A stretch of 64,000 bases of DNA from positions 22,934-86,933 of the forward strand of contig WHWC01000152.1 in the NCBI GenBank assembly GCA_019426215.1, read 5' to 3'. The notes under the pieces were generated by a model, which saw nothing but the letters and a program-made list of their open reading frames with translations, was not told the DNA's origin and ran no database searches. Source of the DNA: Buddleja alternifolia. Taxonomy: Eukaryota > Streptophyta > Magnoliopsida > Lamiales > Scrophulariaceae. The first letter of the stretch is position 1, and every line of letters starts with the position of its first letter. Of this stretch, positions 1-10,762 are shown in pieces. The position numbers and the translations under genes are program-made.

Positions 1-96
1 TCAGAGCGGTTAATTTTGAAATTTTAAAATTTCCAAGCATAACTGCTTGTTTAGATCATTTTCTTTCAAAATCTAGTTGTTTTTTAAAGCTTAGAT
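1..96 (+). promoter_or_regulatory. Primer-binding-site remnant and gag leader
   Basis: The window opens with tcagagcggt. The canonical plant PBS, complementary to the 3' end of initiator tRNA-Met, is TGGTATCAGAGC. Copy 2 has the full form (tgttatcagagc, one mismatch) directly after its 5' LTR at 49968-49983, so bases 1-7 are the tail of the PBS. Bases 11-96 are an A/T-rich leader ending at the gag ATG at 97. Minus-strand DNA synthesis would start here. Confidence 0.8.
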
Positions 97-2298
97 ATGG
101 CATTTTCTAAAGTTCCCAAATTGACAGAATCAAATTTTGACACATGGAAAGTCAAAGCATTTACGTATTTATGTTCATGCGATGATGACATGTGCGATAT
201 TATTTCAGATGGGCCAATCAAAATATACAAAGTTATCACAAGAGCGCCTGGAGCCACAGAAGAAACCCCTGATGGTTACGTTGAAAAACCAAAACAAGAA
301 TGGTCTCCAGATGAGCGTCGAAGAGCTAACTTGGACAATGTTGGTCGCAACGCTCTGTATACGGCTATTGGTGATAATGATAACTTATTCAATAAAATCA
401 AATTTTGCAAAACGACTAAAGAAATATGGGATAAGCTGGCTACAATCTGTGGTGGTTCAGCTCAAATCAAAGAAAACAAACTTTCCATTGCTAAGGAAAA
501 GTTTAACGGATTTAAGATGCTACCCAATGAAACGCTAGAGCAATTGGATATAAGATTCACAGCTCTTGTTACAGAACTTACGTCGTTGGGAATGGACTTA
601 CAGAATCGAGAAATGGTGGTTAAGATCTTTAGAAGTCTACCAAGTAAATTCTTGATAAAGACAACAGCTATGAGAGAATCAAACATGTTGGATCTCTTAA
701 CTCCAGAAGACGCCTTTTCAGAGATAAAAGCTTTTGAGTTCGAGTTGAACTCTGCTAGTGACATTGTGAGTAATCCAGTGATTGAATCCGGAGCGCTCAT
801 TGCATCAATCAAAGGCAAATCGGGTAACAAAGGAAAGAATTCGGACATTAATGAGGAAGAAGAGTTGGCTTTGCTGAATAGATTCAGGAAGTTCTTGAGA
901 TATGAAAAGAAAGGAAAAGGTCCTAATAGTCAAGGACAAAGTTCATATCAAGCGCCTTCTCCCATACAACAACAGTTTCAAGCGCCTCAATATTCTGTTC
1001 CTTTACCTCAAGCGCCTGCTCAATATCAAGCGTCTACTCAAAATCTCCCAGCTCCAGTGGTTTCAAAACCACACACTGCAAGGCTAACAAGTGAACAAAA
1101 AATGAAAACCAATCTTTGTTATAATTGCAGGAAACCGGGGCACTACTAGGTAAATTGTCCCTATCCAAATGTATCCAAGCCCTCAAGGCAGGATTACTTG
1201 GATAGAAACCAATTCAGGAGCAACCTTCGACAACAAGGTTTGCTTGCGGAATCAGAACCAGCATCAGCACCTGAAGATTTAGAATCATCAGACGAAAGTA
1301 GTGATGATGATGAGCCGATAGATGACTCACCGCTCATATGTCTCATGGCCAGAGATGATGAAGCGTCCCTTGAGGTAATCAATGAACTATCAATTCCTCT
1401 TTCTTATGATGAATTACTTGACAAAGTCAAAGAATATTACAATGAATGTCAAGAAGCTGCCAAAATATATCAAAATGATCTCGCTATTATTTCATCACTC
1501 ACAAACGATAAAGTAACGCTCAGAGCAGAGTTGCAAATTCAGCAACAGTGCATTGAGAAAAACCAATCGCTTGAAAGTGAAGTTATTCAATTGAGAGGTG
1601 ATCTTGATATAATAGTCAAGAGAGAAGCTGATCTGATGGCTAGACTTGCCAAGTCAGAACAGCTCATCTCATCGTTGTCCAAAGCATCCAGAAAGCTCGA
1701 CAATGTGACTGAAATAACAAGGTTGTTTAGAGAAAAGACCGGTTTAGGATGCAATGAATTCGGTAAACAACCAAACAAACCTAATGTTACGGCAAACAAC
1801 AAAGGAAAGGGTGTTTTCTTTGTTGAGAAAGGTTCACAAGGTCAAACTCAAAATGAACCAAGGGACAATGGTAAGAGGCCAAATGAGAAAGTCAAAACTA
1901 ACTCAGACAAGGGTAAGGCTAAAGCAAATGATCCACAAAGACAGACTCATCCAAACGCTCAAAAAGCTAAGGATAAATCTAGTCACTGTGAATTAAGCGC
2001 TAAGCGTCTAGCACCAAACGTGCAACCCAAGCCAGAGCCAAGGAAATACCAGCGTCGATATCCAAAACAGTCAAGATCATATTATCGATACTATGATAAT
2101 TATGATTATGACTATTATTATAATCGTGGATATTATTATACATCCAAAAATTACACACAGCACAAGGTGAAACCCAAAAAGGCCAATATTCCTACTATGA
2201 AGACAAGGCAAATTTGGGTTCCTAAAGTTCTAATTAACACTAACAAGGATACTAATGTTGAAGGACCCAAGCAACAATGGGTACCTAAACAGAAATAG
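97..2298 (+). pseudogene. gag: gag polyprotein of copy 1, one in-frame stop
   Basis: Encodes the capsid/nucleocapsid precursor that packages element RNA. The N-terminus (MAFSKVPKLTESNFDTWK) is the typical copia gag start and is shared with copy 2. A CCHC zinc knuckle begins at about 1117 (C-YN-C-RKPG-H). An in-frame TAG at 1147-1149 falls between its His and last Cys, and the frame continues unchanged to 2298, so a single codon splits gag. The second half has an acidic segment, a heptad-like coiled coil at about 1400-1700 (ESEVIQLRGDLDIIVK), a K/Q-rich stretch and a Tyr-rich tract at about 2060-2160. A gag coiled coil is known in Sireviruses. Either the TAG is a disabling mutation or, less likely, it is read through. 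Copy 2 cannot arbitrate because its knuckle is deleted. Confidence 0.9.
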
Positions 2299-2312
2299 AA
2301 CTTCCCTTTTGA

Positions 2313-5300
2313 TTGCAGGTACCTAGAGCTAAAGTCAATACATCTGTTTGGTATTTTGATAGTGGATCGTCAAGGCACATGACAGGTTCCAAAGATCTTC
2401 TGATCAACTATCAAGCTGCCAATGGTCCTCAGGTTGTATTTGGTGATAACTCCAAAGGTAAAACCAAAGGTATAGGTACTGTGCATAGGGGGAACATCAT
2501 GATAAGTGATGTTTATTGAGGGTCTAAAGCACAATTTATTAAGCATAAGTCAATTCTGCGATAAAGGCTTTGAAGTCATATTCTCAAGTGACTATTGCTA
2601 TATAAACGACGCTAAGACTAAATCTACTAAACTAAAAGGAAAAAGGAATAACAACGTATATTTGGTAGATTGGGGTTCAACACTTGATAACAACCCAACA
2701 TGCTTTGTTGCTAAAAATGAATCTAAAATGGGTTGGTTATGGCATAGAAAAATGAATCACCTCAACTTTAAGACAATCTCTCAGCTTATAAGTCAAAATC
2801 TTGTAGAGGGATTGCCAAATGGACCATTTCATAAGGATCGCCTCTGTGACGCTTGTCAAATGGGTAAACAAGTTAAATCATCTTTCAAGAGAAAACCTCA
2901 TCTATCTACTTCTAGAATACTTGAACTACTTCACATGGATTTGTTTGGACCTGTTCAAACAATCAGTGTAAGCGGTAAAAAGTATACTTTAGTGGTAGTA
3001 GACGATTTCTCTAGATTTACTTGGGTGGAATTTCTTTCATCCAAAGATGAAACATGTGACAAGTTAACAGCGCTTATTCGGCAACTTCAAACATTGAAAA
3101 ATCTTAAGGTTGCAAGAATAAGAAGCGATCACGGTACTGAGTTTACTAACAAGGTTGTTGAGAAGTTTTGTGCAGAAAATGGAATACATCATGAGTATTC
3201 AGCTCCCAGAACTCCCCAACAAAATGGTGTTGCTGAGCGCCGGAACCGAACGCTTAAGGAAGCCGCTAGGACTATGTTAGCTGAATCCAAGCTTGCTCCT
3301 AGATTTTGGGCCGAAGCGATCAACACTGCTTGTTACACTCAAAATCGATGCATGATCAACAAACAGCATGGAAAAACTCCATATGAACTGTGGAAGGGAC
3401 GTAAGCCAAATATTTCATACTTTCACGTCTTTGGTTCTAAATGTTTTATCCATAATAATGGATCCCAAAGCCTAAAGACTTTTGATCCTAAAGCGGATGA
3501 AGGAATCTTTCTAGGCTACGCCAAAAATGGAAAGAATTTTCGCATTCTCAATAAGATCAAATCGAAGGTTGAGGAATCTATTCATGTTGTGTTTGATGAT
3601 GCTAACCAAGAGCCGAGTAAGGTAAATGTAAATGATGTAGGAGTTGAAGATCTATGTCATCCAGCGTCCAAAATTACTATTGATGAAGATACTGACGATG
3701 ATGATGAGATCTCAGTGCCTCCTCCTAAGAATACTCGTGAAATCAATCTAAATTATCATGTAAGAAATACGGATGATCATGAAGAGAATGATCATCAAGA
3801 GCAAAGAAGGAATCATGAACTTGAAGCGCCAACGCAGGAGAATGGTCAAGCGAATGATTCTCAAGCGCCTGTTCATTCTCAAAACCCCTTCCAAACAGAT
3901 AGACTATGGTTACGTGACCATCCACCTGAGCAAATCATTGGAGATATTGAAGCACCAGTTAGAACTAGAGCCGCTACATTAAATGAGGCTATGTTCGCAA
4001 GCTTTCTATCTCAAATGGAACCTAAGAAAGTGGATGAAGCGTTAAGTGATCCAAGTTGGATTGAAGCTATGCAAGAAGAGCTCAATCAGTTTGAGCGAAA
4101 TAAAGTTTGGATGCTAGTACCAAGACCAACTCATCAAGGAGTTATTGGAACTAGATGGGTATATAGAAACAAGATGGATGAGGACGGCATTGTTGTAAGA
4201 AACAAGGCCAGACTCGTAGCTCAAGGATACTGCCAAGAGGAGGGCATTGACTTTGATGAGACATACGCTCCTGTTGCTCGTCTTGAAGCAATCCGCATGT
4301 TTCTAGCGTACGCAGCGTTTAACAAGTTTACAGTATTTCAAATGGACGTAAAGAGTGCCTTCCTGAATGGTAAACTCCAAGAAGAAGTGTATGTGGAGCA
4401 ACCACCAGGATTCATCAACAATCATGGTAAGGGTATGGTTTACAAGCTAGAAAAAGCACTTTATGGGCTTAAGCAAGCACCTCGAGCATGGTATGACACT
4501 CTCTCTATCTTTCTTATTGGTAAAGGTTTTTCAAAAGGCAGCGTTGACACAACGTTATTTAAAATTACCAATGATGAAGATATTCTCTTAGTTCAAATTT
4601 ACGTTGATGACATTATATTTGGTTCTACTAATAAGCGTCTGTGTGAGAAATTTTCGAAAATGATGCAAGAACAATTTGAAATGAGCATGATGGGTGAATT
4701 AACTTTCTTCTTAGGACTACAAGTTAAACAACTCCCTAATGGCATATTTATCAACCAAGCTAAATATACACGAGATATGATTAAGAAATTTGGTATGGAG
4801 AATGCATCATATTCAAAAATTCCAATGAGCCAAACGCTTAAGTTAGATAAAGATGAAAGTGGAAAGAAAGTTGATATCACTAATTATAGAGGTATCATAG
4901 GATCACTTCTTTATCTCACTGCCAGTAGACCTGATATTATGTTTTCGGTATGTATGTGTGCACGATTCCAAGCTGAATCCTAAAGAGTCACACTTGACTG
5001 CTGCCAAGAAAATCTTTAAATACCTAAAAGGCACACAACATGTGGGCTTATGGTATCCCAGGGATTCTCCTTTTGAACTAATCGGTTACTCAGATGCAGA
5101 TTTTGCAGGTTGCAAAATAGATCGTAAAAGCACTAGTGGTACTTGTCAATTCTTAGGTGATAGGTTAGTTTCATGGCATAGCAAGAAACAACAATCCATA
5201 GCTACCTCCACAGCCGAAGCTGAGTATGTAGCTGCAGGAAGTTGTTGTGCACAAGTTTTATGGATGAGGCAACAACTTAGAGATTACGGAACAATCTTAG

Positions 5301-5548
5301 GACCAACTCCCATTCATTGTGATAACCAAAGCGCTTTAGCCATGACTCAAAACCCTGTTCTTCATTCAAGAACCAAACACATTGACATTAGATACCATTT
5401 CCTTCGTGACCACGTTCAAAAGAAAGATATCTCCATGCACTTCATTGGAACTGACAAACAACTGGCAGATATCTTCACCAAAGCACTCAATGAACAACGT
5501 TTTCTCACTTTGAGAAGTGAACTAGGTATGATTGATTTAAACGCTTGA
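2313..5548 (+). pseudogene. pol: pol polyprotein of copy 1 (PR-IN-RT-RNase H), two frameshifts
   Basis: Domains in order: aspartic protease with D-S-G (WYFDSGSSRHMTG, about 2350-2390); GAG-pre-integrase H-H-C-C (about 2740-2890); integrase core with [16 protein letters not shown] and GVAERRNR holding the D,D,E triad; RT with [25 protein letters not shown] and the [11 protein letters not shown] catalytic box (about 4600); RNase H with SDADFAGCK, STAEAEYVAA and DIFTKAL, ending at 5548. Against copy 2, about five bases are missing near 2515 (after ...ISDVY), moving the frame. An extra base near 4975 moves it again before RNase H. The protease frame opens after TGA 2310-2312, in the -1 frame relative to gag. 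Length and order are normal for a copia pol, but this copy cannot make an active polyprotein. Confidence 0.93.
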
Positions 5549-6341
5549 TCATGAAGCATCATATTTTATTAGGCATATAATTTAGGGGGAATCCACTTAA
5601 GTTATATCTCACAATATTCTTTAAAAAAAAAAAAAAAAAAAATTTTACTTGATCATAACTGTAAGCGTCAATGATAAAAAAATTTTCAGATGCATAATCA
5701 TCAACGCTCAGTTCTATGTTTGCATAAAATATTGAATGCTCAAAATATTGAAAAGACTTTTGACTTCAAGCGTCCATTATATCAGCTAAGCGCTGAATAG
5801 TTTATCAAAAATTTATAAAATATTTTCGTTACAAGCCATGCATAAAGTTTTCAAACCTCTTTCAAGGTCGTGGGTAGACTCAAAGGTCTATTTTGTACTC
5901 TACTCACACGCCTCTATCACATCAAACTGGCGGGTACTCAAATTTTTTAAAAATGACGGTTCAGAGATAGCCCGTATTTGTGTACGTGTCAGTGTACAAA
6001 CATGCGCGTGTGTTACACTCTGAAAATACCAAACGTTAATTTTTTTTTAACTCGGATGTCAAATCTTTATATGTGAGAATTACCAAATGTAACTTCTCTC
6101 TTTTACACAAAACTCGCGTCCGCAGTTAATAAATTTATGGCTAAGATTCAACAGTTATTACACGTGTTTAAATCCTACTAAGACTACATAACACAAGTTT
6201 CAAAACTCTTTACTGTGTCATTTAAAACACAAACTCTGCAGAAAAAGTAATTTACTTTCTACTCAAGCATATCTGCAAATCTCTCTTTATCTCTCTCTCA
6301 AACAACAGAAAAATCTCGGTCCATCTTCTTCTTTTAAAAAA
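5549..6341 (+). other. Non-coding gap between pol and post-pol frame, with internal purine tract
   Basis: I see no convincing gene in these 0.8 kb. A purine tract, ttaggggga, at 5582-5590 lies just after the pol stop, the place where Sireviruses are known to carry an internal polypurine tract. A run of 20 A follows at 5623-5642. The last 100 bases before 6342 are a C/T-rich leader (tctctctttatctctctctc at about 6280-6300). Copy 2 has a matching CT-rich leader before its own post-pol ATG, which suggests the downstream frame has its own transcript leader (inference). Confidence 0.6.
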
Positions 6342-9300
6342 ATGGCACCAAAGAAATCATCATCTACTTCTGCTGAAATTACCATCAAGGTAACTGAAGG
6401 TCTTGTTGTCGACTGGAAATTTCTATATGAACAAACTCAGATCAACCTGACGGACATAATGGACATGGTCGTCAAAGCTGGGCTCAAACCCTTCTTAACC
6501 CAATACTCTTATATGTTTCCCACTGAAGTTGAAACTTTCTGGAAGACTGCTACACTTTCAGAGGACAAGAAGTCCATCTCTTGTCAAATTCCCTTCTCCA
6601 AGAAGGAGTCTCCAAAGGAATTCATCCTATCTGCTTCCACCATTGCCAAGAACTTCAATTTGCCTAATGAGGGTGAGGCATTGGATTCTGTTACGTTGAA
6701 ACAAATTAAGGAAGCATGGGCAATCATGAGTGCGTACGACGACGTTCCTTACACTCAGTACTTCGAGAAGAAAGACCTGGTGTCCAAATACCGGTTATTG
6801 GCTGATTTCTGCAGCAAGATCATAGAATGCCGCGTGGGAACCTTTGATAAGGTAAATCCTGTTCAATTTCAGATGATGGTTGCTATACTCTTCAACATCA
6901 AAATCAACTGGAGTGAGTACATCTTTGGACGGTTTCGGGACAGTCTAAGCGCTTCAAATAAGCCTTATGGACTCATCCTGAGCGACATCTTGTTTAAATC
7001 GAATTGTGTGTACTCGTCTGGACTTCCGTTGAATAAGTCCAAGTTGTTGGGAAAAAGGATTCTGAACCAATATGTTCAATCCTCCAAAAGTTAGTGGTGC
7101 GGCTAGACCCCTATCTGAGCGGCTGGAAGAACGCCAACTGCTTGCTCAAAAGGCGGAGAGACCAGTGCCAGAGGAAGCTGTGAAGCGTCCAGCAGCAACG
7201 AAGAAGAGAGCCCCCAGAAAACCAAAAGTTAAAATTGCCGTCCCCTCTCAAAAGATTGATGAGGAAACTGATGAGGATGCCGAGGACAAGTTGCCTCTCA
7301 AAAGACGAAAGCTGGAAGGGATCATTAAGCAAATAGACTTTGAAGAACCAGCTGCTGATCCTCCCGCTCCTCCGGCTAAACTAGTTGAAGGAGTCAACAT
7401 TAAGAAAATCTTTAAGCGTTCCAGGACTAGCAAGCGTTAAGCTACTCCTGAAGAGCCTGAGACAATTGAGCCAAGCGCTCAAGTTGCCGTTGAGCCAAGC
7501 GCTCAAGTTGTCGTTGAGCCAAGCGCTCAAGATGTTGCTGTTGAGCCAAGCGCTCAAGTTGTCGTTGAGCCAAGCGCTCAAGATGTTGCTGTTGAGCCAA
7601 GCGCTCCAGAAACTGCTGTTGAGCTTAGTTCTCAGGGTAAGTTTATTTCTTCCCACAGCATTTCTATTCCTACATCTGTAGAAGATCCTGCTCTTATAGA
7701 GGATGGCTCTTGTTTTTCAGCTATAGTTCCAGCTGCTGCTGAAGTGTCCACAGATGTTCTGTTGGATGTTGACCTGACTGGAGTCGTAGCTATCGCTCAA
7801 GATGTTGCCGCTGAAGTAGCTGCAATTGAACCTGAGGAACCTGCTACTTTAACAGAGGCACGTTCAGAAGGTCAGAGCGCTGCTGAAGACGTTACAGCTC
7901 CTCGTCACTTCTTTCAACTCGATCCGCTGAAGACAATTGATCATTCAATTAACTATATGCCCCCAGCGCTCGACGAAGATTTCATTCCTGCAGGATATAA
8001 TAAAGAAAGATATATTGCTGCCAGAAGCTGACGCTGCAAGACTGATTGACTTTGACAGCGAAATCAAAGCAACCGTTCTAGACAGACCAGGAGACAGACC
8101 TCCTAGATGTGCCGTGGATGTGGCTTACTATATTGATAATGGCCACAGCAGACCAACTGGGTTCGCGCTAAGGGATTACACTGTTCGTGTGTATGATCCT
8201 CTCCGTCCTAGCTTTCTCAACCCCTCAGAGTCAGTCTTGAACAGAGAGGGTTACACACATTTCCCACAGACGGCTCACAGCGCTGAAAATCTTGCATCGG
8301 TCCGTCCTCTTAGTCTATGGAAAAATAAAGAGATTCATGCTGGTGAGCGCCTTGAATCGTTGACCGATCTGCTCCAGACTGAAGCTGATGCTTACTTTGA
8401 CAGCGTCTGGAATGCCAACTATCAGCCTGATAAGCACCGCTTTGAAGCCATAAGAGATATTCATCTTGAAGGCATTCGTGCTATGGTGACTGCTGGCACA
8501 GACTTCTGTATAAATGAAGTAAATTGGGTTGAAGCGTACATGGGACATAAATACACCTTCCCAGAGTTAGTCCAAGCTCCCCATCTTTTCGGCATAGGCA
8601 TGCATGACAAGAAGCGTCAATTCGCCAAGTATTGCCTCCTGAAGCGTCAACAAAGACTCGGACCTGTTCTCAAGCTCCCAATTATTAGACATCAAATAGA
8701 ACAATGTCTACGTCAAGAACTTCAGAGAGTATCCCTCACCCCTCTTCGGTTTAATGCTCAAGCGTCTTCCAGTGGTACAGTTGGTGAACGGTGCTTAAAT
8801 CTTGCTCCAAGCCACTGTGAAGAAAACTTCAATCTGATGGTGAAAGATTCTATCTCCATTATCTCTCTTTGATAAAATCTTCACTGCCAATCTCAGATCT
8901 TGGAACGGCTCAGTGATCAATTCATTCAAAGGATATCCACTGCTCCCTTCCATTCGCAGTGAGGTACTCAATCACTATGAGTATGTTCTCTCTCTGCTTG
9001 AAAGGAATCAAGAGCTCGCTCAAGCCATTTATCCGTATCTTGAAGAGTACTATGCGGACTGTGTGCCTACACATCGACGTCCTGCATCTCTTCCCTCAGA
9101 TTGCTTGATTGGATTTTCCAGAACTCACTGCACAGATTCACTATTCTCCATCGCTCAAGCGTCGTCCAAAGTTTTCCCAGATCATGTGCTGGATATCATT
9201 GGTCCAATGTATATCAGGGCCATTGATAGTCCTCTTCGCACATTTATCTCCGGTACTTGTATGTCCAGGACCAGACTCATTGAACTCTTGGATTCTACAT

Positions 9301-10526
9301 CCACCTCTTATGCCGACTCAGCAAGCTGGAACTTCCAATTCACTGACTTTCGCCAACCTGAGTCAACGCTTGAGGAAGCGCCTGCTGAGACATCTGAAGC
9401 GTTCAAGTCTGCAGATACCAGTATTCCTGACGCTCCTGAACATGCTACCATTGATATTGCTGAAGATCCTTCCCTGGATATTCGAGGTACTGTTTTTGAT
9501 CCAGCCTATCAAGTTCCTTTTGACTCTCTCAAACACTCATCACGGTTCAAGCGACCAGCTCCTCAAGCGGTTCAATCAGATGAGAGTCAAGCCTTCGGTC
9601 CCCTGCTTAAATCTGTTTTGGAGACAATTAGCGCTCAAGCTACTCAAAGTGAAGAATCTCTCCATTGGATTAAGGAAGACCTGGCAAAGATTGAAACTCA
9701 CGTAATGAGCGCTCAGATTGCTCATATGCGTAGTTCAGCTCAAGCGGCAGTTGGTGAGTGCAAACAAGACTTTCAAGAAATGCAGGATGCTGCCCACGCA
9801 ACCCAACTTGCCATGAAAGAAGAACTTGAAAAGCGCCTTGCAACCCTTGAGATCTCTGTGAATGACGCCACCAGCGCTAAGCTTCTTGTTATGCAGGAAC
9901 GCTTCGACAAGCGTCTGGATGACATCACAGATTCCTTATCTCAGATTGCTCATCAGGTAAGTGTACTCACAAACCACTTCTTAAAATCTGATGATGGCAA
10001 TAAAGGGGAAGAGAAGAAGAAAGGAGAAAAGCGGAAAGCGTCCAGTTCAAAAGTTGAAGATCCTCCGTCTCCTAAGCGTCAAGTGCCTCCTTCTCAGTCT
10101 GCGCTTAATCTCCCGTCTTGGATAACTGCTCTGAAACAAAGTTCATCCGGAGCGCCCAGTAGTACGCTAAGGGAACCTCCTAGAGCGTTATATCCAAACC
10201 TACCAATTCCTACAAGAGCACTGCTTGAACAGTTTGACATTCCTCTTTAGAGAACATCCATTTCAGAACCTACAGATCCACAGATCTTAGCTGAAGAAAG
10301 GAAGATGACTGATTTTAGCCAAGCTTTTCGAATCTGCCTAAGGTACATTGGTATCGACCCAACTGACTGGGATAATCATTTTACAATATTCAAGAAGAGA
10401 CAACAAGAAGAAAACAAGCTTATCATCAACAAAGATCATGAAGCAATGATGATCTTGGAAGACAATCTAACTGAAGCTATCCGAGCTGAAATGCCCAAGC
10501 GATACAGAGTTAGACCAAGTCATTAA
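6342..10526 (+). pseudogene. Giant post-pol frame of copy 1, unknown function, broken
   Basis: A reading frame of about 1,390 codons before damage, in the position of the Sirevirus env-like gene. I do not recognise a named domain and see no signal peptide or membrane segment. Parts in order: N-terminal globular domain (MAPKKSSST..., about 6342-7070, with repeated FxxM-AGL and LP-EG shapes); Lys/Arg-rich stretch resembling nuclear localisation signals (about 7180-7440, KKRAPRKPK, PLKRRK); Glu/Pro/Ala-rich segment with a VEPSAQ repeat; central domain (about 7900-9300, including LWKNKEIHAGER and HVLDIIGPMYIR); Gln/Ala-rich coiled coil (about 9600-9980); basic patch; C-terminal domain with LRYIGIDPTDW. 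Lesions: frameshift near 7070, TAA 7438-7440, frameshift near 8010, frameshift between about 8800 and 8870, TAG 10248-10250. Copies 2 and 3 carry the same frame, so it was a maintained gene. Known sireviral env-like genes are the nearest comparison by position only. Confidence 0.85.
7468..7620 (+). repeat. In-frame minisatellite encoding VEPSAQ repeats
   Basis: Six adjacent units of 24 or 27 bases, each starting gagccaagcgct, at 7468, 7492, 7516, 7543, 7567 and 7594. Unit lengths are multiples of three, so the frame is kept. They encode EPSAQVAV, EPSAQVVV or EPSAQDVAV. Every unit contains the palindrome AGCGCT. Copy 2 has no comparable array at this position. Confidence 0.92.
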
Positions 10527-10762
10527 AGCTTTCTGATTTTACATTATCTATATTCTTGTCTCTTATATCTTTAAATATTCAGCTGTAAAAATGCTTGTAA
10601 TTCTCGATAAATATGAAATGCATTTTTCTCTTGCTGAAACATCTCGTTGAAGCGTAACTAACTTTAACTAACGTCTACTGATCAAAGCTAACTTTTACTT
10701 TTGGCTATCTAACTCTTGAACTATAAAAGAGTAAGTATTGCCATCATCAAAAAGGGGGAAAT
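10527..10762 (+). promoter_or_regulatory. 3' non-coding stretch and polypurine tract of copy 1
   Basis: About 220 A/T-rich bases without a gene follow the post-pol stop. They end in the polypurine tract aaaaagggggaaat (10749-10762), directly against the LTR start TGTTAG at 10763. The tract primes plus-strand DNA synthesis. The same arrangement occurs in inverse at 40334, 30083 and 61249 for the other copies. Confidence 0.88.

Noticed and set aside
6342..7094. Post-pol frame as a viral-type envelope gene
   Set aside because: No signal peptide, transmembrane helix or glycoprotein-like Cys pattern is visible in any part; position alone is not enough.
7468..7620. CRISPR-like array
   Set aside because: Units are adjacent with no spacers, keep a reading frame and lie in a plant retrotransposon.
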